Source: Aliivibrio salmonicida LFI1238
Lineage (GTDB): Bacteria > Pseudomonadota > Gammaproteobacteria > Enterobacterales > Vibrionaceae
Reading direction: 5' to 3'
Assembly (NCBI RefSeq): GCF_000196495.1
Contig: NC_011313.1
Location: 1,142,462-1,206,461, forward strand
DNA length: 64,000 nt
A model generated the notes under the pieces. It was not told the DNA's origin. It did no database searches and saw nothing but the letters and a program-made list of their open reading frames with translations. The translations under genes and the position numbers were made by a program. Positions 8,539-17,288 of this stretch are shown here, piece after piece. Position 1 is the first letter of the stretch, and every line of letters starts with the position of its first letter.

Positions 8539-9366
8539 CTACTTCATCATCGGATACGTAAAAAACACCAGATGGAAGAAATTGAACAAGAAGTGGAATA
8601 ACACGGCAACCCACAAGCGTGAGCTGTAATGGAAAGCTAAGCCGTAACCAACACCCGCTAGCGTAGCAAAAGCAACCAAGAGTAAACCGCCGCCAATGTG
8701 AGCTAAACCAAACAAAACACTGGCGATGGCGATGCCAACTATCCAACCAAATCGCTTACTTAATGATTGTTGTACAAAACCACGGAAGAAGGCTTCTTCT
8801 GCAACGCAGGTGAGTAATAAATTGTTTAACGCAAATAACCACCACCAACTTGGCAGGCTGAATTCAGGCTTTAATGCACCTAATCCCCATGCCATTGGTA
8901 ACAAACTAAATAATGGGATAGCGGTAAGTAGAATCGCTTTTTTATTGAACGTTGCTTTGCTTCCCAATATTGCAGGATAAGCTAATAACAAACCAAAGAA
9001 GATAAACGGCTTATCAAGGTTCAAATACATCGTAAATGGAATGCTTAGTGGCCCAGAAACAACCGCGTCTAAAACTTTTGCGTTCGTAAACCCCGGGATT
9101 AAGTGCAGAAAAAGAGCCACACACCAAACAAAGATAAAAGCATACGCACCAATCTGCCATTTATGCTCTAAGCTTGGGGCCCTGTAGGCAACAAACAAAC
9201 CAACAAGCATACCGACTAATCCAGATACGGTTAATCGTTGTTCTATAAGTGCGCCAACTAAGGTTAATCCGAGTAACCCTAAACTGACTTTTGTTTGTTG
9301 AATAAAAGCCAATGCAATCGCCAACGCAAGTGGCAGCCAAATCCACATCGATAAATCTAAAATCAT
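8539..9366 (-). CDS. CPBP-family intramembrane metalloprotease (CAAX protease-like)
   Basis: 275-residue polytopic membrane protein with about eight hydrophobic segments. The C-terminal Abi/CPBP domain holds the signature EEAFFRGF (motif 1), GLAHIGGG (motif 2) and HFLFNFFH (motif 3), giving the Glu-Glu, His and His/Asn residues of the active site. Members cleave within or near the membrane, and some process lipidated peptides or act in bacteriocin immunity. The substrate here cannot be told. It is preceded on the same strand by a secreted rhodanese gene, 178 bp away. Confidence 0.9.
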   Translation of the reverse strand: MILDLSMWIWLPLALAIALAFIQQTKVSLGLLGLTLVGALIEQRLTVSGLVGMLVGLFVAYRAPSLEHKWQIGAYAFIFVWCVALFLHLIPGFTNAKVLDAVVSGPLSIPFTMYLNLDKPFIFFGLLLAYPAILGSKATFNKKAILLTAIPLFSLLPMAWGLGALKPEFSLPSWWWLFALNNLLLTCVAEEAFFRGFVQQSLSKRFGWIVGIAIASVLFGLAHIGGGLLLVAFATLAGVGYGLAFHYSSRLWVAVLFHFLFNFFHLVFFTYPMMK

Positions 9367-9544
9367 AACAAATCCTTTAAAATAATAATGACGTCTAAAC
9401 GCGTCTTAAAAGTGAAACGAAGATTACTCATATGTTGCAGCAATGGACAGCAAAATACGCTTATTCATCATTATTTTTAACCCTTTGCGTCGGCTAATGG
9501 CAGAAGTGCTCTGTATACCCACCACTTTAATGAGTAAACGTTTA

Positions 9545-9895
9545 TTATTGAGTGGGTTGCGACACTTCCATTTCGTCCAAACTTCCTCCGTTATACACCT
9601 GAGTAAACCCTGCTTTTTTTAAATAACTCATCGCTTGACCTGAACGATTTCCGCTACGGCAATAAACAACAATTGGCGTTTGTTTGTCGATATCAGAAAA
9701 GGCTGTATTGATGGTATCTAAAGGAAGGTTTGCTGCCCCCTCTAAATGTCCTTGATTAAATTCGCTAGGGGTTCGAACATCGATCAATAACGCCCCCTGC
9801 TCTACCAGATCCCAAGCTAATTCACCACGCTCTGATGCCCAACTGGTAAAAGAGATCATCGCCAATAATAAGTACAACCCTGCCTTTATTCTCAT
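9545..9895 (-). CDS. Periplasmic rhodanese-like sulfurtransferase (PspE-like)
   Basis: 116 residues with a signal peptide (MRIKAGLYLLLAMISFTSWA, cleavage after about residue 20) and a single rhodanese domain. It contains the typical LIDVRTPSEFNQGHLEGA entry and the active-site loop YCRSGNRSG with the catalytic Cys. It should transfer sulfane sulfur to thiophilic acceptors in the periplasm. The single-domain, exported form resembles PspE/GlpE-like proteins. Confidence 0.92.
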   Translation of the reverse strand: MRIKAGLYLLLAMISFTSWASERGELAWDLVEQGALLIDVRTPSEFNQGHLEGAANLPLDTINTAFSDIDKQTPIVVYCRSGNRSGQAMSYLKKAGFTQVYNGGSLDEMEVSQPTQ

Positions 9896-10105
9896 ACCTT
9901 CATCCTTTTTATATATTCAGTGACTCATCGTTGAGTCAATACCAAACAATATACTTTTCACTTGATGGATATGCCATTATTTTAATCCAGATTAAAGAAC
10001 TGTATCCATATTGTCGTTATATTCACGCTGTCTCATCAAATATCACAAAAATGAACAAGAAAAGAACAGCCATGATGAAAAATAACGATTTAAAGAGGAT
10101 TCCAC

Positions 10106-11218
10106 TTGAGCACTTTGTTTACTGAAACCCATATTGGCAACATGACATTAAAAAACCGTTTTATAAGAAGCGCGACGTGGGAAAATATGGCAACAGAAGA
10201 TGGGCACATGACAGATAAGTTATACGCCATCTACGAGGAACTCGCTAAAGGCGACGTTGGGTTAATTGTCACCGGCTATGCCAATATCGTCGAAGAAGAA
10301 AAGCCAAATGCTGGCATGATGGGAATGTACAATGATTCTTTTATTGAGGAATATAAAGTACTGACCGAATTAGTGCATAGCCATGATTCAAAAATCGTTA
10401 TGCAGCTTGCTTATGGCGGCACAAAAACGACCTACAATGTCGGTGAAAGAGTCATTTTCGCACCCAGTGAGGTGTGCGAAAGAGGCACTCTAACCTTAGG
10501 TAAAGCAATGATAAAGGATGAGATCGATTACATCGTAAACGCCTTTGCTCAAGCAAGTCGAAGAGCGCAAGAATCTGGCTTTGATGGCGTTGAAATTCAT
10601 GCTGCACACACCTATTTAATCAATCAGTTTTTAAGCCCATACTATAATCGTAGAGAGGATGAATACGGCGGCAGCTTAGACAATCGCATGAGATTCTTGC
10701 TAGACATTTATACTGAGATAAGAAAGCGGGTTGGCAATGACTTCCCTATTTTAGTGAAGCTCACTGCCTCTGAGTTTTTTGAAGGCGGTTTGACCTTCGA
10801 CGAAACACGCCTCATTTGTAAAAAACTGGAAGAAATTGGCGTCGATGCCATTATCATTTCAGGCAACATTCATGGTAATGCAAGCGCTATGATTGGGGAG
10901 TCATTTGATGGTTATACCTTGCAAGAAGAAGGCTACTTCCATGAATATGGGGATGTGATCAGTAAAGACGTGACTGTTCCGGTAATTACCGTAGGTGGGT
11001 TGACTGATATTGACGCAATCGAAGCGATGGCGGCGAACACCAATATTCAATATTTTGCTTTATCACGTCCTTTGCTTGCTGAGCCTCAACTCATAAAGCG
11101 TTGGAAAGAAGGTAATAGAGCCGCTGTTGATTGTGAACGATGCTCAAAATGCCGAACCAGACGTGGCAATTTTTGTGTGGTGTACAAAAAAAGAAAGCCG
11201 AAAAAATCTCAAGACTAA
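10106..11218 (+). CDS. NADH:flavin oxidoreductase, Old Yellow Enzyme family
   Basis: 370-residue FMN-dependent TIM-barrel reductase. Visible motifs: an N-terminal TLKNRFIRSAT strand, the substrate/FMN-binding HAAHTYLINQFLSPYYNRR block with the typical GVEIHAAH, DEYGGSLDNRMRF, and the phosphate-binding VITVGGL. The C-terminus carries a cysteine cluster (CERCSKC and later FCVVY). The start is a TTG at 10106, chosen because AGAGGA sits 6 bp upstream and the protein aligns from MSTLFTETHIGNM. It likely reduces enones or other electrophiles; the substrate is unknown. Monocistronic, with its own terminator. Confidence 0.9.
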   Translation: MSTLFTETHIGNMTLKNRFIRSATWENMATEDGHMTDKLYAIYEELAKGDVGLIVTGYANIVEEEKPNAGMMGMYNDSFIEEYKVLTELVHSHDSKIVMQLAYGGTKTTYNVGERVIFAPSEVCERGTLTLGKAMIKDEIDYIVNAFAQASRRAQESGFDGVEIHAAHTYLINQFLSPYYNRREDEYGGSLDNRMRFLLDIYTEIRKRVGNDFPILVKLTASEFFEGGLTFDETRLICKKLEEIGVDAIIISGNIHGNASAMIGESFDGYTLQEEGYFHEYGDVISKDVTVPVITVGGLTDIDAIEAMAANTNIQYFALSRPLLAEPQLIKRWKEGNRAAVDCERCSKCRTRRGNFCVVYKKRKPKKSQD

Positions 11219-11231
11219 TCAATAAATAGCA

Positions 11232-11264
11232 AAAAGGGTTGGCACAATGGCCAACCCTTCTTTC
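11232..11264 (+). terminator. Rho-independent terminator of the OYE gene
   Basis: Strong hairpin AAGGGTTGG/CCAACCCTT followed by CTTTC. It starts 16 bp after the oxidoreductase stop codon and probably also serves the convergent VOC gene remnant. Confidence 0.8.
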
Positions 11265-11287
11265 ATCGTTATTTACGTGATGGTGTG

Positions 11288-11407
11288 TTACTCATATTCT
11301 GATGAATACGTCTCTTCGTAGGTGTGTGAGTAAAGCTCAAATAAGTTGCCAAATGGGTCTTCTAAATACACCATTTTAGATGGGTTGTTATCGTCTTCTG
11401 GATGGTA
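11288..11407 (-). pseudogene. VOC (glyoxalase/dioxygenase) family protein, 3' fragment
   Basis: The last ~39 residues of a VOC-superfamily protein: YHPEDDNNPSKMVYLEDPFG, then NLFELYSHTYEE and a stop. The DPFGNLFELYS block is the characteristic C-terminal metal-binding strand (Glu ligand) of this fold. The frame enters directly from the left end of IS630 copy A. The upstream part is not on the other side of that element. Confidence 0.8.
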
Positions 11408-11412
11408 AGTAG

Positions 11413-11979
11413 TCACGCAAAAGTTATTGTGAATTTTTCGCCGTAATAATTTAATATGTTTTTGATGTTAATACTGAGGTCTTCAAACGTTTTGAACGCT
11501 TCACATGGTAACCATTCATATTTTACTTTCTTCCACAATATCTCAATGATATTGAGCTCTGGAGAGTACGGTGGTAGATAACAAACTAATACATCATTCA
11601 TCAACCACTCATGCAATTTTTGTTTAAATTTTGCTGACCTATGAAAAGAGGCATTATCTAAGATAATAAAGCATGGCTTATCGTTTTTTCGTGCGTTGAT
11701 AAAGTGCTCAAATGCATCAATTACTGTATCGGTAGTTACTCTTCCTTCCGTTGTTTGAAAACTCAATTTACCTTGTCTACTTAAGAAGCCAAGAACATTG
11801 AGCCGTTTGCTGTGTGAATGAGCAGGCCTTAGCGATTGAACACCGATAGGTCCCCAACAATAAGGAAGATTAGATTTCTGACTAAAGCCTGACTCATCAA
11901 AATAAAAGAGTTCACATTTATTCGTACGTTCCATTTCAATCAATGAATTCAATATATTACTGAAATTATTGAATTTCAT
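11413..11979 (-). CDS. IS630 transposase, catalytic part (ORF B)
   Basis: 188-residue DDE domain. Catalytic residues lie in LFYFDESGFSQ (Asp), CFIILDNASFH (Asp) and SPELNIIEILWKKVK (Glu). The ATG at 11979 is probably not the real start. The frame is open upstream and encodes KRARHSLKLKRDD, the normal IS630 linker, so this part is made as a fusion with ORF A by a -1 frameshift at the AAAAG run near 12014-12018. Confidence 0.9.
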   Translation of the reverse strand: MKFNNFSNILNSLIEMERTNKCELFYFDESGFSQKSNLPYCWGPIGVQSLRPAHSHSKRLNVLGFLSRQGKLSFQTTEGRVTTDTVIDAFEHFINARKNDKPCFIILDNASFHRSAKFKQKLHEWLMNDVLVCYLPPYSPELNIIEILWKKVKYEWLPCEAFKTFEDLSINIKNILNYYGEKFTITFA

Positions 11980-11996
11980 ATCGTCACGCTTTAACT

Positions 11997-12419
11997 TTAA
12001 TGAGTGTCGGGCTCTTTTGTAACTGTAATCACTTTTTTTATATTTCGTTTAATAGTGTCTAAGCTGGATTTTTTACCTGTTTCTTCTTCAAGTATTGCTT
12101 GTGCTCGTTTAAGTTGATGTGGCTCTTCATCAACCAATGACTTCAAACGATATACTTCTGCTTCTGTGTAAATAGGTTTTCTACCTATACGAACAGCGTC
12201 ATACAATCCGAGCATTCCACAGGCTTCCCAATGGTCTATCCATGACGATATGGTCTCAAATTTAGCGTCTAAAATATCAGTTAACGCTAAAATAGAGTAG
12301 CCTTTATCACTGAGAATAATCGCATGTGCTCGTATTCTTACTCTATTTTTTGGATGATTAGCGATCGCTTCTTTTAGGGTTATTTTTTCATTGTCTGTTA
12401 AAGGATTAACTGCTTTCAT
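11997..12419 (-). CDS. IS630 transposase, DNA-binding part (ORF A)
   Basis: 140-residue N-terminal helix-turn-helix region: RVRIRAHAIILSDKGYS, then DILDAKFETISSWIDHWEA and a second HTH that ends in the linker. It runs into a stop just after a slippery C-AAA-AGA site; shifting -1 there joins it smoothly to ORF B. The identical arrangement in both copies argues for programmed frameshifting rather than decay. Confidence 0.9.
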   Translation of the reverse strand: MKAVNPLTDNEKITLKEAIANHPKNRVRIRAHAIILSDKGYSILALTDILDAKFETISSWIDHWEACGMLGLYDAVRIGRKPIYTEAEVYRLKSLVDEEPHQLKRAQAILEEETGKKSSLDTIKRNIKKVITVTKEPDTH

Positions 12420-12525
12420 TATGATATAGACACTGACGTTAAAATACTCATTTTAATACCATATGGATATATGGATATATGGTAAAGGCGAAATCTTCAT
12501 TCTCGAAAACTTATCATTAACTACT

Positions 12526-13820
12526 TATTAACGTCTAACTACTTCCTTTCTAATGAAAAAAAATCATTTACTATTCTGGTGAATAAAATTGATAACGCGA
12601 AGAATATTACTTACCTAATCTCTCAATATATTGAAGGCAGACTATTAATTAAAGGTGCCTTTAAAAATGAAAAAGAAGTGAATGGAATCGTAGAGAATCT
12701 GAGTAAATTAAGGTATAGCACTTATGGGAATACGAATAGAACAGATAGAACAGATAGAACAAACCATATTATAGGCTTTCTTTACGACATTAACTACGAT
12801 TTACCCTCTTTGATTAGGCGCGGTGGTGATAGTTACTACCGTTCATACAATGATGAATTCCTCTTTACAACTCGCCCTGTTGATGATTACAAAAAATTTT
12901 TTTCTAAAGATGCATGTGAGGTTCAAAAAACATGCTCATTATTTTCGAGTGAATTTTCATTAAAAGATAGAATTCTTGTTTCTAACATTTATGACAGTTA
13001 TTTTGATGAGAGCAAATCAGTTATATCAATATCATCACCTGTTTATTTTCTTGGTAATGTCATTGGTGATTATAATATGGATGTAAATATAGCCAGTGAT
13101 TTCTTATTAAATAAAAACATCAAATATATGGTGGATAAAAATTTAAAGAAAATAATTACGCTAGAGCAAAAAAACATATTTTTTAGGAACTTTTCATACT
13201 CTATAGAGCGAACAATTAGTAATAATTTAGTTATAAAATATAATATTCCTATGTATATCTTTTTCAAAGATACGTGGTTTATTTTCTTTTTATTCGTTTT
13301 TATTTCTTATCTATTTTTAGTGAAAAACATCAAAATTTCAAATAGTAAGAAAGAGTTAAGTGAAATGAGCGAAAAATCCAATATGGATGAGTTGACTAAA
13401 ATTTCAAATCGAACGCTTTTATCCAAAATAAAAGAGAAAAATGATATGGATGATTGTCTGTCTGTGATCTCGATTGATGGTAACAACATAAAGAAGATCA
13501 ATGACTCGTTTGGCCATCATATTGGTGATGAAGCGATTAAACATATTGCGTCGTCAATGCAATTTGTCTTTAGAGAAAATGATTACTTGTTTAGAATCGG
13601 AGGGGATGAGTTTCTGGTCATTTTAATGAATTGTCCTTTAGATAAGGCTCAAGAACTGGGGTATAAATTAAAAGAAAACACAAAAAATAAACCTTTTATT
13701 ATTAATGATTTATCAATAACTATATCAACGGGGATTGTTAATAAAGATAAGAACATGACCATTGACGAAGCTTTGAAATTGGCGGATGTTCAGCTCTATA
13801 AAGATAAAAGAAATCAATAG
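12526..13820 (+). pseudogene. Membrane-bound diguanylate cyclase, 5'-truncated by IS630
   Basis: The reading frame is open from the IS630 border (LTSNYFLSNEKKSF...); the first possible start is a GTG at 12579. A periplasmic-type sensor region is followed by one membrane segment (WFIFFLFVFISYLFLV, about 226-241 from the GTG) and a GGDEF domain. The active site is GGDEF (FRIGGDEFLVI), and an RxxD product-inhibition site (REND) sits exactly five residues before it. The first membrane helix expected for this architecture is missing, so folding across the membrane is doubtful. A 9-bp tandem repeat (AGAACAGAT, from 12738) encodes an RTDRTDRT stretch. Confidence 0.8.
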
Positions 13821-13945
13821 CATGGCATCTTTTTGAGCTAAATACTGATAGTGTTGCAAGGCTCGCTGATAATATCGAGAAGTAGAATGGCAGGCTCAAC
13901 ACATTTATTTTTATTATATTGAATGAACATCATCGTTTAGCTATA

Positions 13946-13976
13946 AAAAACGGCACACTTTAGAGGTGCCGTTTAT
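13946..13976. terminator. Bidirectional terminator
   Basis: Stem AAACGGCAC/GTGCCGTTT with A-run before and T-run after. It lies between the convergent diguanylate cyclase and DsbB-like genes. Confidence 0.75.
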
Positions 13977-13998
13977 AGTTATGTTAATACGGTATTGG

Positions 13999-14547
13999 TT
14001 ATGAAAACATATCCAATAACCAATAGCTCACAGGGTTATCTGGGCATTGGTATGGGCCACATTCTACAAAAGTAGAAAGGACATTAACCAGTACAGCAAC
14101 AATAGCTAAGACGCAGGCGAATTTACCGAATGCATTCATTTGGTAAGTATCAGTAGACCAATCGTTATTCCAAAGCATAAGTAATACAGCAACACCCACA
14201 ATCGCCATCATAAAGATAACAAATGCCCATGTGTAGTAATGCATACCTAAAATTGGGCTACCAAATCCTGGAGTTCCAGGGATCACGTGAAGTGATACTT
14301 GGCGTAATGCGGTTGCTGCACCAAACAGCGCACCGACAAGAATAACCCCGTAATGACGTTGTTGCGTGCCATAAATAATGTTTAGCATAAAGCCAAACAT
14401 AACCATAACAAAACCAACTCTCTGAAGCAGACAAAGCGGACAAGGAAGCTCATTCCAAGCGACCTGAAGTACTGAACCCATCAATAATACAAACGTAATA
14501 CCGAGCAGGCCAAGGATATTTAATAACGTTACATTTTTACTGTTCAT
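13999..14547 (-). CDS. DsbB-like disulfide bond formation membrane protein
   Basis: 182 residues with five hydrophobic helices rather than the usual four of DsbB. The first periplasmic loop holds CPLC (ELPCPLCLLQRVGF, about residues 36-39). The second reactive pair is in VECGPYQCPDNP near the C-terminus (about 162-168). These match the two cysteine pairs DsbB uses to pass electrons from a periplasmic thiol oxidant to quinone. It is 8 bp downstream of a DUF5993 gene on the same strand, a recurrent pairing. No DsbA-like partner is adjacent. Confidence 0.85.
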   Translation of the reverse strand: MNSKNVTLLNILGLLGITFVLLMGSVLQVAWNELPCPLCLLQRVGFVMVMFGFMLNIIYGTQQRHYGVILVGALFGAATALRQVSLHVIPGTPGFGSPILGMHYYTWAFVIFMMAIVGVAVLLMLWNNDWSTDTYQMNAFGKFACVLAIVAVLVNVLSTFVECGPYQCPDNPVSYWLLDMFS

Positions 14548-14555
14548 ACATGCAC

Positions 14556-14711
14556 CTATAATAAAATGGACAGAGGATCTGTCGCGTGATGATGAAACCA
14601 GAACAAGCCAATAATGACCGATACCGTAAATAGAATGTAACTGATATTTTTTTTGCCACTAAACGCGCAGAGCATCGCAACGAGTAGTAGCAAGAAGATT
14701 AAACTCATCAT
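14556..14711 (-). CDS. DUF5993-family small membrane protein
   Basis: 51 residues with two hydrophobic helices (MMSLIFLLLLVAMLCAFSG and ISYILFTVSVIIGLFWF) and a histidine-rich tail ending HHHATDPLSILL. Size and the WFxHHxTD ending match the DUF5993 proteins known to sit directly upstream of DsbB-like genes. It is probably co-transcribed with the DsbB-like gene and may assist that membrane complex (inference). Confidence 0.75.
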   Translation of the reverse strand: MMSLIFLLLLVAMLCAFSGKKNISYILFTVSVIIGLFWFHHHATDPLSILL

Positions 14712-15335
14712 AAGTTAACACTTCCCTTAAGTTATTATTTTGATTAATTACCCTAAATCATTACGTTGATTTATGAGTACCTGACTTTATTTTTACTTTC
14801 TGAGATCTTAAATATAGATTAAAAATTACATAAATTCATAACGTTGAATTGCAATGGTCAATCTGATCTACTTTTTCATCAACCAGTCTAAAAGAAGTCA
14901 GTAGGCTTGTAGAGTCACTTTATTGGAGCGGAAGAGATATTTACGGTGTTTTAGCTGAAAAGTTCAAATCTGATAGGTACTATCAATAATAATGATTCTT
15001 ATGGTGATTTACTCAATCAAATTTAACATTTAAGATCTTAACCAGAGTGTTGAAATGGTATTTTTTTGAGTAGAGGTTGAATCACATGTGAAGATAAATA
15101 ATATAATGAACAGATAAATAAAAATATATTTGATACTTTTATGAAAAAAGTGAACATATCCGCTTAGTTATTAAACAAATGTTTATGACTGAATTCCCAC
15201 TAAAAATGGAATATAATTTTTAACTTTTAACGATCTAGCGTAGTGCTCTATATATGGTGTATATTTCTTGTTATCAAGGTGGGTATATTGTTGGCATGTT
15301 TATATTATCTTTATAATCTAATTAATTGAGTGCTT
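14712..15335. other. Gene-poor AT-rich stretch
   Basis: No convincing gene. One short open stretch near 14873-14990 would encode ~40 residues including LVESLYWSGRDIYGVLAEKF without a start codon; it may be a relic I cannot identify. A weak inverted repeat ATTCC...GGAAT occurs near 15191-15210. Confidence 0.4.
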
Positions 15336-15788
15336 TTATTTTTTAGTATATAAATAATGTGACAAATAAATACCTTTGTTCTGCCAAGAATAATATCTTA
15401 CTGCTGAATCTTTACTCGAATACATTGTTTTTTTACATTTCATACACTCAATAAAATATATCCCTTCTTTTATTTTCATTACATGTAAATTTCTTGAATG
15501 ACATTTAGAACAGCTTAATCTATTTATTTTTGACGCTTTATCTATTTTTCTACAGAAAGATTCTAGATCATCATTTTCTAGAGATTTGTATATTCCTTCC
15601 GATTTTTCCTCTTTTGAAATCAAGCTATTAATGGCAAATGAGTAAATTGCTGGTATTTTGCATGCATTTGATTCTATGCTATTTATTTTAGATAAAGGTA
15701 CTCCAAACAGTTTTGCAAGGTAAGCAGTATTAAGTTCAAGTAAAAAACGAGCAGCAATGAATTTATAATACGTATTAATATCATACAT
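15336..15788 (-). CDS. Hypothetical zinc-ribbon protein, possibly FlhC-like
   Basis: 150 residues. The N-terminal half is helical and could hold a helix-turn-helix (AYLAKLFGVPLSKINSIE). The C-terminal half has a four-cysteine zinc ribbon, CSKC (about residues 93-96) and CMKC (about 114-117). This order loosely recalls FlhC, but identity cannot be judged by eye and Vibrionaceae normally use FlrA. It starts 25 bp from the left end of IS630 copy B, so its native promoter has probably been displaced. Confidence 0.55.
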   Translation of the reverse strand: MYDINTYYKFIAARFLLELNTAYLAKLFGVPLSKINSIESNACKIPAIYSFAINSLISKEEKSEGIYKSLENDDLESFCRKIDKASKINRLSCSKCHSRNLHVMKIKEGIYFIECMKCKKTMYSSKDSAVRYYSWQNKGIYLSHYLYTKK

Positions 15789-15818
15789 AGCTATTTCCCT
15801 ATATTAATTACTAAGTAG

Positions 15819-16385
15819 TCACGCAAAAGTTATTGTGAATTTTTCGCCGTAATAATTTAATATGTTTTTGATGTTAATACTGAGGTCTTCAAACGTTTTG
15901 AACGCTTCACATGGTAACCATTCATATTTTACTTTCTTCCACAATATCTCAATGATATTGAGCTCTGGAGAGTACGGTGGTAGATAACAAACTAATACAT
16001 CATTCATCAACCACTCATGCAATTTTTGTTTAAATTTTGCTGACCTATGAAAAGAGGCATTATCTAAGATAATAAAGCATGGCTTATCGTTTTTTCGTGC
16101 GTTGATAAAGTGCTCAAATGCATCAATTACTGTATCGGTAGTTACTCTTCCTTCCGTTGTTTGAAAACTCAATTTACCTTGTCTACTTAAGAAGCCAAGA
16201 ACATTGAGCCGTTTGCTGTGTGAATGAGCAGGCCTTAGCGATTGAACACCGATAGGTCCCCAACAATAAGGAAGATTAGATTTCTGACTAAAGCCTGACT
16301 CATCAAAATAAAAGAGTTCACATTTATTCGTACGTTCCATTTCAATCAATGAATTCAATATATTACTGAAATTATTGAATTTCAT
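15819..16385 (-). CDS. IS630 transposase, catalytic part (ORF B), copy B
   Basis: Same 188-residue DDE domain as in copy A, with all three acidic residues conserved. It is expected to be produced as a fusion to ORF A by -1 frameshifting at the A-run complementary to 16420-16424. Confidence 0.9.
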   Translation of the reverse strand: MKFNNFSNILNSLIEMERTNKCELFYFDESGFSQKSNLPYCWGPIGVQSLRPAHSHSKRLNVLGFLSRQGKLSFQTTEGRVTTDTVIDAFEHFINARKNDKPCFIILDNASFHRSAKFKQKLHEWLMNDVLVCYLPPYSPELNIIEILWKKVKYEWLPCEAFKTFEDLSINIKNILNYYGEKFTITFA

Positions 16386-16402
16386 ATCGTCACGCTTTAA
16401 CT

Positions 16403-16825
16403 TTAATGAGTGTCGGGCTCTTTTGTAACTGTAATCACTTTTTTTATATTTCGTTTAATAGTGTCTAAGCTGGATTTTTTACCTGTTTCTTCTTCAAGTA
16501 TTGCTTGTGCTCGTTTAAGTTGATGTGGCTCTTCATCAACCAATGACTTCAAACGATATACTTCTGCTTCTGTGTAAATAGGTTTTCTACCTATACGAAC
16601 AGCGTCATACAATCCGAGCATTCCACAGGCTTCCCAATGGTCTATCCATGACGATATGGTCTCAAATTTAGCGTCTAAAATATCAGTTAACGCTAAAATA
16701 GAGTAGCCTTTATCACTGAGAATAATCGCATGTGCTCGTATTCTTACTCTATTTTTTGGATGATTAGCGATCGCTTCTTTTAGGGTTATTTTTTCATTGT
16801 CTGTTAAAGGATTAACTGCTTTCAT
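16403..16825 (-). CDS. IS630 transposase, DNA-binding part (ORF A), copy B
   Basis: Same 140-residue helix-turn-helix protein as in copy A. The intact, unchanged reading frames in both copies suggest recent transposition or gene conversion. Confidence 0.9.
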   Translation of the reverse strand: MKAVNPLTDNEKITLKEAIANHPKNRVRIRAHAIILSDKGYSILALTDILDAKFETISSWIDHWEACGMLGLYDAVRIGRKPIYTEAEVYRLKSLVDEEPHQLKRAQAILEEETGKKSSLDTIKRNIKKVITVTKEPDTH

Positions 16826-17267
16826 TATGATATAGACACTGACGTTAAAATACTCATTTTAATACCATATGGATATATGGATATATGGTAAAGGCGAAAT
16901 CTTCATTCTCGAAAACTTATCATTAACTACTTAACCAATAATATATTGGCGTTTAAAAATACAATTGTTTGTTTTTATTATCTCAATCGAGATATTTATT
17001 TTTAGAATATAAATTACGGATTGAAATAATGCAACCGTATATTTACAGTATGATATAAATGTCAACTATGTTAAAAAGGTTAAATTTAGTGATGGATTAT
17101 ATAACCATCTTAATTATTATGCGTGCGTAAATATCACCTTTAATTTTTAAATGAAAGTAATGAAATCGTATATTTATAAAATAAATTATTAATAATATTA
17201 ATATTGTGAATGAGATCAACAAATTACTCTTGATGTTGTTCTTCATATTCTAAATCTTTTAATTTCG

Positions 17268-17288
17268 CTTCTGTCATTCAAACAGAAG
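17268..17288 (+). promoter_or_regulatory. Stem-loop over the speF ribosome-binding site
   Basis: Perfect 7-bp stem CTTCTGT/ACAGAAG with a 7-nt loop, ending 9 nt before the speF ATG. The 3' arm overlaps the only Shine-Dalgarno-like stretch (AGAAGAA), so folding would hide it. The rest of the leader (16932-17267) is AT-rich; I found no homologue of the E. coli speFL leader peptide there. Confidence 0.45.

Larger units (their letters stand above)
11408..12525 (-). mobile_element. IS630-family insertion sequence, copy A
   Basis: 1118-bp element bounded by short inverted ends AGTAGT/ACTACT and flanked on both sides by TA, the expected IS630 target dinucleotide. It is the same as copy B at 15814-16931, in the same orientation. 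The flanking genes (VOC fragment left, diguanylate cyclase fragment right) are not halves of one gene, so the TA pair here may come from recombination between copies. Confidence 0.92.
15814..16931 (-). mobile_element. IS630-family insertion sequence, copy B
   Basis: Second copy of the 1118-bp element, same ends (AGTAGT/ACTACT) and TA on both sides. It lies in direct orientation to copy A with 3288 bp between them. The pair could act as a recombination substrate deleting the region between. It sits 366 bp upstream of speF. Confidence 0.92.

Noticed and set aside
9427..9478. Minus-strand mini-ORF (MMNKRILLSIAATYE) upstream of the CPBP gene, a possible leader peptide
   Set aside because: No attenuator hairpin or conserved codon run; too short to support.
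9931..10125. 64-residue plus-strand frame between the rhodanese and OYE genes
   Set aside because: It overlaps the well-supported TTG start and Shine-Dalgarno of the OYE gene and has no recognisable features.
12451..12484. ATGGATATATGGATATATGG repeat near the IS630 right end as a small satellite
   Set aside because: It is internal to the element and identical in both copies, so it is probably part of the IS promoter or end-binding region.
17191..17260. GTG-started frame MNEINKLLLMLFFIF in the speF leader as a speFL homologue
   Set aside because: It lacks the HIRRT and FNAR-type residues of the known arrest peptide.
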